This document shows, piece by piece, positions 35,501 to 42,801 of a stretch of DNA of 64,000 bases. The translations under genes and the position numbers were made by a program. The notes under the pieces were generated by a model. It saw nothing but the letters and a program-made list of their open reading frames with translations. It did no database searches and had not been told where the DNA came from. The stretch comes from Nitrospira lenta (lineage in GTDB: Bacteria > Nitrospirota > Nitrospiria > Nitrospirales > Nitrospiraceae): assembly GCF_900403705.1 (NCBI RefSeq), contig NZ_OUNR01000001.1, positions 248,001-312,000 on the forward strand, given 5' to 3'. Each line of letters opens with the position of its first letter. Within the stretch, counting starts at the first letter, position 1.

Positions 35501-36016
35501 TGGGCCATTCTGCCGCCGGGCCAATCCGGCATGCTGCTGGTCAAAGGTCCCAATGTGATGAGCGGCTATCTCGGCAGGGAAGACCTCACGGCCAAGGCGA
35601 TGAAAGACGGCTGGTACATTACCGGCGACATTGCGACGCTGGACGACGATGGATTTCTCACGATTACCGACCGGCTCTCCCGCTTTTCAAAAATCGGCGG
35701 CGAGATGGTGCCTCACGGAAAAGTCGAAGAAGCCTTGCAACAGGCCGCCGGCGCAGATCTGCAAGTCTTCGCCGTGACCGGCCTCCCGGACGAGAAAAAG
35801 GGCGAACGGCTGGCCGTGCTCTACACCATCGACGACGCGATGCTCCCGACCGTGCTCGACAAGCTCGCCACCAGCGGATTACCCAATCTCTTTATCCCGG
35901 CCAAAAACCAATTCGTGAAAGTCGACGCGCTGCCGATCCTCGGCACCGGCAAGTTGGATTTGCGTGGAGTCAAACGGATCGCGATGGAACGACTGGCCCA
36001 GGACAGCGCGCCCTGA
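32591..36016 (+). CDS. aas: MFS transporter / PlsC acyltransferase / acyl-ACP synthetase fusion
   Basis: 1141 residues in three parts. Residues 1-410: a 12-helix MFS domain of LplT type (AQFFGAFNDNAWKLIVALLG). Residues about 420-620: PlsC-like acyltransferase with HX4D box PNHMSLVDGF (about 442) and FPEGQITRTG. Residues about 640-1141: AMP-binding ligase with IIFSSGSTGEPKGVMLSH (about 782), GYGVTECAPV and ITGDIATLDDDG. The architecture matches lysophospholipid import plus 2-acyl-glycerophosphoethanolamine reacylation (LplT plus Aas), so it is predicted to salvage lysophospholipids at the inner membrane. All three active-site motifs look intact. The symbol is used for the family. Confidence 0.85.
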   Translation: MSIPSSHPLRGLLIAQFFGAFNDNAWKLIVALLGIRQVAATLAPGADLEAASQSQTTLTFVIFTLPLVLISLVAGVVADRISKRTVIVSMKAVEVGLMAAGTVALFIDQAGGWLPLIVLGCMGAHSALFSPAKYGILPEILPHDRLTQGNGILELSTFLAILGGTAVGGMLLEGAGSSTWLAPLALTLFSLIGFGASLTVPSVPVARTEGGIGSTLGGAIHAVRASQTLLLTILGAAFFWTIASLVGQDMLVYAKTVLTLPDSLSGLPLAVLSIGIGAGAMLAGKLSGERIEYGLIPMGAIGIWVFLLLLGLLGPALYGTLILMAGLGLSCGLFVVPINSLIQWHAPTDRRGSIIALSNTCTYSGVLMGSLSGGILASLGLSSTGILLAAAAATFAGTLWALWLVPGAFVRLVLMLLTKTLYRVRIVEPAHVPQTGGALLVPNHMSLVDGFLLIASLDRPVRFVVDAAYATHPLFKWLMDIMQVIPISSSGGPRVILRALRSAGQALDDGELVCIFPEGQITRTGTLLPFRRGFERIVKGRTVPIIPVHLDRVWGSLFSFVKGRFIWKLPEQIPYPVTVSFGAPQPAGTPAHELRRLVRELGEAAWRLRKADQQPIHRPVITAWRRHPLTFAMADASRPRITGLKALIGTVTLARAMRTHWRGQRHVGLLLPPSVPGALLNVAAALAGKTSVNLNYTVGRVGLESAVTQADLKTVLTSRLFIDKAKLEIPGSVTVLYLEDIARTISGGEKFTALLLGLFAPIGLLERACGREQPISLDDLATIIFSSGSTGEPKGVMLSHFAINANVDGAGQVIHISQADRALGILPFFHSFGYMLLWFYARNNTGIVFHPSPLDVGAIGELCSQYRISLLVVTPTFLQLYLRRCTPEQFSNLRVVLTGAEKLPLRLVQAFQDKFGITPVEGYGVTECAPVISANCPDFRASGFYQVASRRGTVGQPFPGVSVRIVDPETWAILPPGQSGMLLVKGPNVMSGYLGREDLTAKAMKDGWYITGDIATLDDDGFLTITDRLSRFSKIGGEMVPHGKVEEALQQAAGADLQVFAVTGLPDEKKGERLAVLYTIDDAMLPTVLDKLATSGLPNLFIPAKNQFVKVDALPILGTGKLDLRGVKRIAMERLAQDSAP

Positions 36017-36131
36017 TGACGTCTCGCCGCACGGAACCCCCTGCGTTTCCCACGCCCGACGAATATCCACGGCAAGCCTCATCCGGCCGCTTGCACGAGA
36101 ACGACATGGCCGTGATCAGAAGAACGGAGCC

Positions 36132-37115
36132 ATGAACACGAAATCGCTCATCGATTGCCATGTGCATCTTGCCGCGTTGCCCGACGGCAACAACCGCTGC
36201 TATATTTCGCCGAAGATGCTGAAGAGCCCGCTCTTTCGTTTTCTGTTTTGGAAGCACGGCCTCTCCGTCAACCGGCCGCGTGAAGCCAATGAAAAGTATC
36301 TGGACGATCTGCTCATCGAACTGCGCGCCTCGAAGCACGTACAGAAAGGTGTCTTGCTCGGTATGGACGGCCATTATGACTCCAACGGCATCCTGAGCCT
36401 GGAGCATACCGATCTGCTCGTGAACAATGACTATGTGCTCAAGACCGCCCAGGCCCATCCGGACGAATTGCTGGCCGGCATCTCCATCAACCCGCAGCGG
36501 CGGGACGCGGTCGAAGAAGTGCATCGGTGTGCGGATGCCGGAGCGACGCTGGTCAAAGTGCTGCCGAACGCGCAACAGTTCGACCCGGCCGATCCAAAGT
36601 ACAAGCGGTTTTACCGGGCGCTCGCCGAGCGAAAGCTCCCGTTCCTCAGCCATGTCGGCTACGAGTTCAGCTTGATCGGCAAAGACCAATCGGTCGGCGA
36701 ACCCGACCGGCTTCGAGTCGCGCTCGACGAAGGGGCCACGGTCATCGCAGCTCACGCTTGCAGCTACGGACTGATTCTCTTCGAGAAGTTTCTGCCGACC
36801 CTGCGCGATCTGGTGCAGCGCTATCCGAATTTCTATGCGGATATCTCCGCCCTCACCCTGCCGAACCGCTTCCGTATGCTCCTGCACCTGCGCAACTACC
36901 CCGAGGTACACGAGCGCCTGCTCTTCGGAACCGACTATCCCCTTTCCGTGTTTCATATCGCCGCCTGGGGGCGCGTGGCCTTCGGCACGTTACGCAAGAT
37001 GATGCAGACCACAAACCGCTTCGACCGGCAGGTCGAAGTGTGCAACGGATTGAAGCTGGGTTTCCGGTCGCTGGGCGACATTCTTCCTCATTCCACGATG
37101 CACTCGAACCGATAG
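36132..37115 (+). CDS. Amidohydrolase-family (TIM-barrel) protein
   Basis: 327 residues starting MNTKSLIDCHVHLAALPDGN; DCHVHL is the metal-binding HxH of the amidohydrolase superfamily. Later metal ligands are in LSHVGYEFS (His), VIAAHACSYG (His) and LLFGTDYPLSVF (Asp). The pattern is that of the amidohydrolase_2 group, which contains decarboxylases and lactonases. No substrate can be assigned. The ATG at 36132 is preceded by CGGAG; longer in-frame extension into the fusion gene is rejected. It lies between the lipid gene and the sigma factor. Confidence 0.75.
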   Translation: MNTKSLIDCHVHLAALPDGNNRCYISPKMLKSPLFRFLFWKHGLSVNRPREANEKYLDDLLIELRASKHVQKGVLLGMDGHYDSNGILSLEHTDLLVNNDYVLKTAQAHPDELLAGISINPQRRDAVEEVHRCADAGATLVKVLPNAQQFDPADPKYKRFYRALAERKLPFLSHVGYEFSLIGKDQSVGEPDRLRVALDEGATVIAAHACSYGLILFEKFLPTLRDLVQRYPNFYADISALTLPNRFRMLLHLRNYPEVHERLLFGTDYPLSVFHIAAWGRVAFGTLRKMMQTTNRFDRQVEVCNGLKLGFRSLGDILPHSTMHSNR

Positions 37116-37127
37116 ATAGGCGCACCG

Positions 37128-37625
37128 ATGGACCGCAATCAGATACTTGCCTCGCTTCGCGAAAGGATTCTCGCGTTCGCGACATCACGAGTATCGAGGG
37201 ACCAGGCCGAAGATCTGACCCAGGAAACGCTCGTAGTGCTGCATGAGAAGTACCCCGCAGTCACCGACGTGACCGAACTGGTCCCCTTGGCATTTCAGGT
37301 CTTGCGGTTCAAGATGCTCGACGCTCACCGCAAGGCCTTCCGGCGAGGCGAGTACAATCAGGAGTCGGTCGAGGAATTGCCGCTGGCCGACCCCGGTGCT
37401 GATCCGGCCGCTCAGCTTGACCAACAGCAACGCGTGAACCGGTTACTCGCCGCGGTCATGCAACTCGGCGAGCGCTGCCGGGAACTCTTCAAGTGGAAAC
37501 TGGAGGGGAAAACCTTTCCCGAGATTCAAAAGATCATGGGACAATCGTCAATCAATACGATCTATACCTGGGATCTTCGATGCAGGAAGCAGCTGTTAGC
37601 GGCGATGGACGGCAGCTGGGACTAA
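37128..37625 (+). CDS. ECF-type sigma-70 family factor
   Basis: 165 residues. Region 2: ATSRVSRDQAEDLTQETLVV with LAFQVLRFKMLDAHRKAFRR. Region 4: CRELFKWKLEGKTFPEIQKI, then SSINTIYTWDLRCRKQL as the recognition helix. No N-terminal region 1, so an extracytoplasmic-function sigma factor. Twelve bases after the amidohydrolase and three bases before a membrane protein that looks like its anti-sigma factor. The target regulon cannot be read from the window. Confidence 0.85.
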   Translation: MDRNQILASLRERILAFATSRVSRDQAEDLTQETLVVLHEKYPAVTDVTELVPLAFQVLRFKMLDAHRKAFRRGEYNQESVEELPLADPGADPAAQLDQQQRVNRLLAAVMQLGERCRELFKWKLEGKTFPEIQKIMGQSSINTIYTWDLRCRKQLLAAMDGSWD

Positions 37626-37628
37626 CCG

Positions 37629-39011
37629 ATGGCAGAACACGAGTTCGAAAAACTTCTCGGCGGTTTTGCGGCGGATACGCTGACGCCGGAGGAACGCCGG
37701 CAGCTCTTTACCGCCGCCATGCAGGATCAGCAACTCTTCAATACTCTGGCCGACGAGCAGGCCTTGAAAGAACTATTGACTGACCCGGCCGTGCGACGCC
37801 GATTGCTCCAAGCCTTGCACAATGCCACTCCGGTTCCTGCCGACAAACCAGGCTCATGGCTGGACTGGTTCCGGCGCCCCGCCAATCTCGCCCTGGCCGG
37901 CGGACTGGCCACCGTCGTTTTTGCCGTCGTCCTCGGCACCAAGGTCTATCAGGACAGCCTGAAGCAGAACGCACACTCCGGCGCGATGGAAGACACGACG
38001 CCACCGCAATCTACAGCGCCGATGCCCACACCCAAAGAGACCGACGCAGCCGGACCGACAATCGCCAAGAAAGAGATGCGCACTGATAAGCTGGCGCTCA
38101 ATAAAAAGGCCGCCTCGTCACAAATACAGGAATACCGGCCGGCTGATTCTGCTCAAGAGCTTACTCCCCCAAGAAGCCCCCGAGAGAAAGGCGGGAAGCA
38201 GCCGACAGCTCCGAGCACCGCACCGAGTGCACTATCTGAAGGAGCCGCCGCGTCAGCCGACCGACAGCTTGCTACTGGATTACCAGCGCCGACGCCGGAG
38301 CCCATGATCGTGCCGTCACCAGCGCAATCCGCAGCACCCGTTGCGGATGAACAGCCCATCAGCGCACGCGCCTTGTTCTATGGAGAGGGAGTCCGCGCCG
38401 ATGCCGGTAAGATGCTCCGGGACAACGAACGCGCCATGAAGCCCCTTGCCGAATCTGCTCCGCAAGCCGCCCCACTCCAGCGAAAAATGGAAGGGCTCTC
38501 ACAATTCAGCAAGGCAGCTGGTCCTGCGACAGCATCCACACCACTTGGGCTACGCTACAGCTTTGTCGTACAGAACTCTGATGGGCAGGAGCAGGAAGTC
38601 GACGCAGCCGCCGCGTCCAGGAATCCAACGCCCGTGCAGTTGACCATTGAGTCCAATCAAGATGGCTACATTCAGGTATGGCGAAATGTGGGAGCGGCCA
38701 ACACCCAACTGCTGCTGCCGCTGAAAGCAAGCGGCCACATCTCCATGAAGATCCCAGCCGGACAACGCCAGCGCCTGCCATTGCCGGCTGGCAGTGGGAC
38801 CGTGATCGTCCGCCTTTCTCGGGTCCCGTTCGGCCCCATCTCACGACAAGAGGCCGCGCTCCTCAACCGACGTTCGCCGAATCTCATTCAGGAGTCGGTG
38901 GCCACACCGCATCCCACTGGTTCACAGGAACGGGCCACCTATGTCATCAGCCAGGATCCCTCCCCTACCGCGCAGATCGCTGTCGACATTCTGCTGGCCC
39001 AGCAGCAATAA
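37629..39011 (+). CDS. Probable anti-sigma factor with periplasmic DUF4384-like domain
   Basis: 460 residues. The cytoplasmic N-terminus (EFEKLLGGFAADTLTPEERR) resembles zinc-free anti-sigma heads. A single transmembrane helix (ANLALAGGLATVVFAVVLGT) is near residue 90. A long Pro/Ala/Ser-rich periplasmic linker leads to a C-terminal beta domain (LRYSFVVQNSDGQEQEVDAA, VQLTIESNQDGYIQVWRN) similar to DUF4384 sensor-like domains. It starts three bases after the sigma gene. Pairing with the sigma factor is inferred from order, topology and the head domain. Confidence 0.65.
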   Translation: MAEHEFEKLLGGFAADTLTPEERRQLFTAAMQDQQLFNTLADEQALKELLTDPAVRRRLLQALHNATPVPADKPGSWLDWFRRPANLALAGGLATVVFAVVLGTKVYQDSLKQNAHSGAMEDTTPPQSTAPMPTPKETDAAGPTIAKKEMRTDKLALNKKAASSQIQEYRPADSAQELTPPRSPREKGGKQPTAPSTAPSALSEGAAASADRQLATGLPAPTPEPMIVPSPAQSAAPVADEQPISARALFYGEGVRADAGKMLRDNERAMKPLAESAPQAAPLQRKMEGLSQFSKAAGPATASTPLGLRYSFVVQNSDGQEQEVDAAAASRNPTPVQLTIESNQDGYIQVWRNVGAANTQLLLPLKASGHISMKIPAGQRQRLPLPAGSGTVIVRLSRVPFGPISRQEAALLNRRSPNLIQESVATPHPTGSQERATYVISQDPSPTAQIAVDILLAQQQ

Positions 39012-39055
39012 TCCTCCCCGTTCACCACTGAGGCGAAGGGGCGCAGACTTTTCAT

Positions 39056-40231
39056 ATGCCGACAGAATCACCCAACGACCAGGGCCCGGCATTCTTGTCT
39101 TACGGATTCCGCCCGTTCTTCCTCAGCGCGGCGCTCTTTGCCGGTCTAGCCATTCCCGTCTGGGCGTTGATTCTGACAGGCTGGACGGATTCACCCTTCC
39201 GCTATGCTCCGCGCGATTGGCACGTGCACGAGATGCTCTTCGGCTTTCTGCCAGCGGTGATTACCGGGTTCCTCCTCACCGCAATGCCGAACTGGACCGA
39301 CCGGCCGCCGCTCAAAGGCACGCCGCTGCTGGCCTTGTTGATGCTCTGGCTCGCCGGACGCCTGACGATCGCCATGCCGTGGCCAACGCCACTCGTAGGG
39401 GCGCTCATTGATGCGGGATATCTGGCTGCGCTGGCCGCCATTGTCTGGCGAGAGATCGCGGCAGGAAAGGCGTGGGATCGCGCCCCGATCGGCATCGTCA
39501 TCAGTCTCTATGCCGCCGCCAATATTTTGTTTCACGCGCTGGCGCTGAGTGGATCAGAAACGGATCTACCCGAGCGGATGGCCGTCGCGCTGATGATGCT
39601 GTTGCTGACGCTCATCGGCGGACGCGTGACACCCAGCTTCACCGGTGACTACCTGGCCGAGCAGGGCCGTCCCGAAGAGCTTCCAGACTTTTCCAGCATT
39701 GATGGAGCGGCGATTCTCCTCACAGTCATGGCCGCGCTGAGCTGGACCATTCACCCTCAGGCCAGTGTGGCCGGATGGCTCTTGATCGCCGCCGGGCTAG
39801 CCAATATCGTCCGCCTCGCGCGCTGGCGCGGGTGGCTCACCTGGCGCGAGCCGATCGTGTTGATCCTGCATGTGGGGTATGGATGGCTCACACTGGCGCT
39901 GCTCATCATCGGTGGAGCGACGCTGGGATTCGGCCTCAAGCCGGCCGATGCAGTGCACGCCCTCACGACGGGCGCAGTCGGCGCCATGACCATGGCAGTG
40001 ATGACCCGCGCCAGCTTAGGCCACACGGGACGGCCGAAACAGGCAGACCGCCTGACGCTCATGATCTACATGCTGGTCAACCTGGGTGCGCTACTGCGAG
40101 TCTTCGGGGCGATGACCGGCCTCCCGGCGACTCTCATGCTCGGCGCTGCCGCCGCAGCCTGGAGCGCCGGCTACCTGCTCTTTGCCACAGTGTACGGCCC
40201 CTACCTCATGCGCCCCAGCCTCGACGAGTAA
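39056..40231 (+). CDS. NnrS-family membrane protein
   Basis: 391 residues with about 12 transmembrane helices. SYGFRPFFLSAALFAGLAIP at the N-terminus, the histidine-bearing WHVHEMLFGFLPAVITGFLL, GRVTPSFTGDYLAEQG and AVMTRASLGHTGRP are family hallmarks. NnrS proteins bind heme and copper and protect against nitric oxide stress in denitrifiers and nitrifiers. Alone here, with a 254-base gap to mtnB; that gap contains no gene I can support. Confidence 0.88.
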   Translation: MPTESPNDQGPAFLSYGFRPFFLSAALFAGLAIPVWALILTGWTDSPFRYAPRDWHVHEMLFGFLPAVITGFLLTAMPNWTDRPPLKGTPLLALLMLWLAGRLTIAMPWPTPLVGALIDAGYLAALAAIVWREIAAGKAWDRAPIGIVISLYAAANILFHALALSGSETDLPERMAVALMMLLLTLIGGRVTPSFTGDYLAEQGRPEELPDFSSIDGAAILLTVMAALSWTIHPQASVAGWLLIAAGLANIVRLARWRGWLTWREPIVLILHVGYGWLTLALLIIGGATLGFGLKPADAVHALTTGAVGAMTMAVMTRASLGHTGRPKQADRLTLMIYMLVNLGALLRVFGAMTGLPATLMLGAAAAAWSAGYLLFATVYGPYLMRPSLDE

Positions 40232-40485
40232 TCAGGAAGCCCCGGTGCCCGGCCAGGAGTTCCACCCGTACGGATGAACACGGATGATCAGCAATCGCGG
40301 CAACGCTTCCGGTCAAACACAGCAGAACGCCCGGCGCGCCAATTAGAAACCAGCGCCGCTCTGTTGGTATTCCGGAGGACTGTGAAGGAAAATGACGACG
40401 CACGACTCTCCTGGCGCATCCGCCAGTAACGAGGCGTGACGCCTATATGGTACATATACGGACGTCAGAAACGGGAATCTCATAT

Positions 40486-41160
40486 ATGAAAACGATTCCA
40501 GGGTTCACCGCAGCCGCTGGCCAGTTGGCAGAAATCGCCCGTTGGTCGCACCGGAACGGATGGGCACCCGCCACAAGCACCAACTACAGCGTCCGCCTTC
40601 CAAACGAAGCCATACCAGCTCTTTGCGCGATTACGAGTTCGGGTGTGGACAAAGAGCATCTCGGAACCGAGCATGTGCTCGCGATCGACCACCAGGGTCG
40701 GCCGGTCTCGGACACGAAACTGATCCCTTCGGCGGAAACGGCTTTACATCTCATGCTCTACCGCACCATGCATGCCGGCGCCGTGTTGCACACTCATTCA
40801 CTCGCCGCCACGCTCCTTTCTCAACGCGCCAGCGAGCAAGGGCACCTCTCTCTCTCCGGTTGGGAACTGCTGAAAGGGTTGGAGGGCATCAAGACACACG
40901 AGTGCACCGTTCAGCTCCCGGTGTTTCCCAACGCACAAGACATTCCCACACTCGCCGTCTTGATCGAAGCGGCGCTCACCGCCGTTCCAGCCTCCTACGG
41001 CTTTCTCTTAGCGGGACATGGCCTCTACGTGTGGGGACGCGATCTCTCCGAGGCTAAACGCCATCTCGAAACGTTCGAGTTCATTCTGCAATGCGAATTG
41101 GAGATTCGACGCCATGGCCATACTTCAAGTGCCGGACCGGCATACGTCTCACACGGATGA
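40486..41160 (+). CDS. mtnB: Methylthioribulose-1-phosphate dehydratase
   Basis: 224 residues from the ATG at 40486. Class II aldolase fold: GWAPATSTNYSVRLP at the N-terminus, zinc ligands in VLHTHSLAATLLSQ (HxH) and a third histidine in FLLAGHGLYVWG. It dehydrates MTRu-1-P in methionine salvage. mtnD begins inside its last codons (overlap of 47 bases in another frame), and mtnC overlaps mtnD by four bases, so the three are translated together. No riboswitch was recognised upstream. Confidence 0.9.
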   Translation: MKTIPGFTAAAGQLAEIARWSHRNGWAPATSTNYSVRLPNEAIPALCAITSSGVDKEHLGTEHVLAIDHQGRPVSDTKLIPSAETALHLMLYRTMHAGAVLHTHSLAATLLSQRASEQGHLSLSGWELLKGLEGIKTHECTVQLPVFPNAQDIPTLAVLIEAALTAVPASYGFLLAGHGLYVWGRDLSEAKRHLETFEFILQCELEIRRHGHTSSAGPAYVSHG

Positions 41161-41647
41161 AACGGAGATCCGGCGCTTTCTCAACGCGCGAGGAATCATG
41201 TACGACCGGTGGCCCTCCCCTGCGACGGTTTCGTCGGCCACGCCGGACGGTGAGGTGCTGGCTGCCTACCGAGACCGGCTCACCCCGCTCATGGAACAGG
41301 GCGGTTACCGGACGGTCGACGTGGTCACGGTGACCGGCCGGACGCCGAACCTCGACGCGATCCGCGACAAGTTTCTGCGCGAACACACCCACGACGAAGA
41401 CGAAGTGCGCATGTTTGTCGAAGGCGAAGGCCTGTTCTGGTTCCATCTGGAACGGGAAGAAGACGAAGTGTTTTCCTTGCTCTGCCAAGCCGGTGACATC
41501 ATTGCGGTCCCGGCCAACACCAAACACTGGTTCGATCTGGGGAAACATCCCGCCGTGCGGGCCATTCGGATCTTCACCGACCAAGCGGGCTGGGTTCCGC
41601 ACTACACGAATTCCCACATCGAAGAACACTACCAGGCCGGCGCATGA
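41114..41647 (+). CDS. mtnD: Acireductone dioxygenase
   Basis: 177 residues from ATG 41114, within the end of mtnB. Cupin metal site: REHTHDEDEVRMFVEGEG supplies two histidines and Glu, and VPANTKHWFDLG the third histidine. It oxidises the acireductone of methionine salvage with Fe (to the keto acid) or Ni (off-pathway). Order mtnB-mtnD-mtnC is a common compact operon. Confidence 0.93.
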   Translation: MAILQVPDRHTSHTDETEIRRFLNARGIMYDRWPSPATVSSATPDGEVLAAYRDRLTPLMEQGGYRTVDVVTVTGRTPNLDAIRDKFLREHTHDEDEVRMFVEGEGLFWFHLEREEDEVFSLLCQAGDIIAVPANTKHWFDLGKHPAVRAIRIFTDQAGWVPHYTNSHIEEHYQAGA

Positions 41648-42369
41648 CGATCCGCTGCGTGGTCATGGATATCGAAGGGACGATTCTCCCGATCACGTTC
41701 GTACGGGAGACGCTGTTCCCCTATGCGCATCACCATCTCGACCGGTTCTTAGCCGATCATCGAGACGATGGCGACGTCCGCCGCTGGCTGCTCCTCTGCC
41801 AGGACACCGTGGCGCAGGAAGAGGGCGTCAGGCCCACAGAGAACCAGCTTCCCGACATCCTTCGACGCTGGATGACGCAAGACCGCAAGCACACAGGACT
41901 CAAGGGATTACAGGGACTCATCTGGGAAGAAGGCTACCGGAACGGCGCGTTCGCACCGGAACTCTATGACGATGTGACCGACACCCTGTCCGCCTGGCAT
42001 GTCGGCGGGCTGCAACTCGCTCTCTATTCATCCGGCTCCGCGCAAGCCCAACACCTGCTCCTCACCCATACGACAACAGGCGATCTCACCAGCCTCTTCG
42101 CCCATTACTTCGATACGGAAATCGGCCTCAAAGCGGATGCCGCGTCCTATCGTCGCATCGCCGAACAGTTGGCACTCCCACCAGGCACGATATTGTTTCT
42201 TTCCGATATCGAAGCCGAACTGGATGCCGCCACTATGGCTGGTTTTCAGGCCATGCAGATTGTCCGTCCCGGCACGAAAGCCGGCACCCGCCATCCGATC
42301 GCAGCACGCTTCACCGACATCGACCTCACCCGCGTCGGCTCCGCAAATACTTGGCCAGCACCCCGCTGA
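41644..42369 (+). CDS. mtnC: Enolase-phosphatase E1
   Basis: 241 residues of the HAD superfamily. Motif I VMDIEGTILPITFVRETLFP (DxEGT typical of MtnC), motif II region LALYSSGSAQAQHLL and motif IV LFLSDIEAELDAATMAGFQA. It converts the diketone phosphate to acireductone, feeding MtnD. Its ATG overlaps the mtnD stop (ATGA), so translation is coupled. mtnA and mtnK are not in the window. Confidence 0.93.
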   Translation: MTIRCVVMDIEGTILPITFVRETLFPYAHHHLDRFLADHRDDGDVRRWLLLCQDTVAQEEGVRPTENQLPDILRRWMTQDRKHTGLKGLQGLIWEEGYRNGAFAPELYDDVTDTLSAWHVGGLQLALYSSGSAQAQHLLLTHTTTGDLTSLFAHYFDTEIGLKADAASYRRIAEQLALPPGTILFLSDIEAELDAATMAGFQAMQIVRPGTKAGTRHPIAARFTDIDLTRVGSANTWPAPR

Positions 42370-42390
42370 ATCGCGCTGAATCTCCTCCCC

Positions 42391-42729
42391 CTAGGGTGAG
42401 AGCTGGCGTGGCGCAAACATGATGATCGCCATGCCGCAGAGACAGATCGCGACACCAAGCCAATCCCAGGGAGAAGGTCGCACCGCGTCAACGAACCACA
42501 GCCACAGGATGGCGACCGACACATACACCCCACCGTAGGCCGCATAGACACGCCCGGCCGCGAGCGGATGCAGCGTAAGCAACCAGACGAACGCCGCCAG
42601 GCTCGCCGCAGCCGGAATCAACAGCCAGATCGGCGCGTCTTTCTTCAGCCATAAATAGGGAAGATAGCACCCGACGATCTCAGCGATGGCCGTGGCTACA
42701 AACAGCGCGACGGTTTTGAGCTCCAGCAT
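42391..42729 (-). CDS. YnfA/UPF0060-family small membrane protein
   Basis: 112 residues with four hydrophobic helices. [40 protein letters not shown] and VWLWF-like [14 protein letters not shown] match the YnfA pattern of SMR-like exporters. It is convergent with mtnC. Function is uncertain in the family. Confidence 0.88.
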   Translation of the reverse strand: MLELKTVALFVATAIAEIVGCYLPYLWLKKDAPIWLLIPAAASLAAFVWLLTLHPLAAGRVYAAYGGVYVSVAILWLWFVDAVRPSPWDWLGVAICLCGMAIIMFAPRQLSP

Positions 42730-42801
42730 GGGCAGATTGTCCTTTGCACCGCGCCTGTCACCGTACAGATTCGCAGACCCCGCTGCGGACAGACGAGTCT
42801 G

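Noticed and set aside
40232-40485. Possible SAM riboswitch or small gene before mtnB
   Set aside because: I looked for SAM-riboswitch consensus pieces and tRNA features and saw none; only a short GGCGTGACGCC palindrome. Frames here are short and lack ribosome sites.
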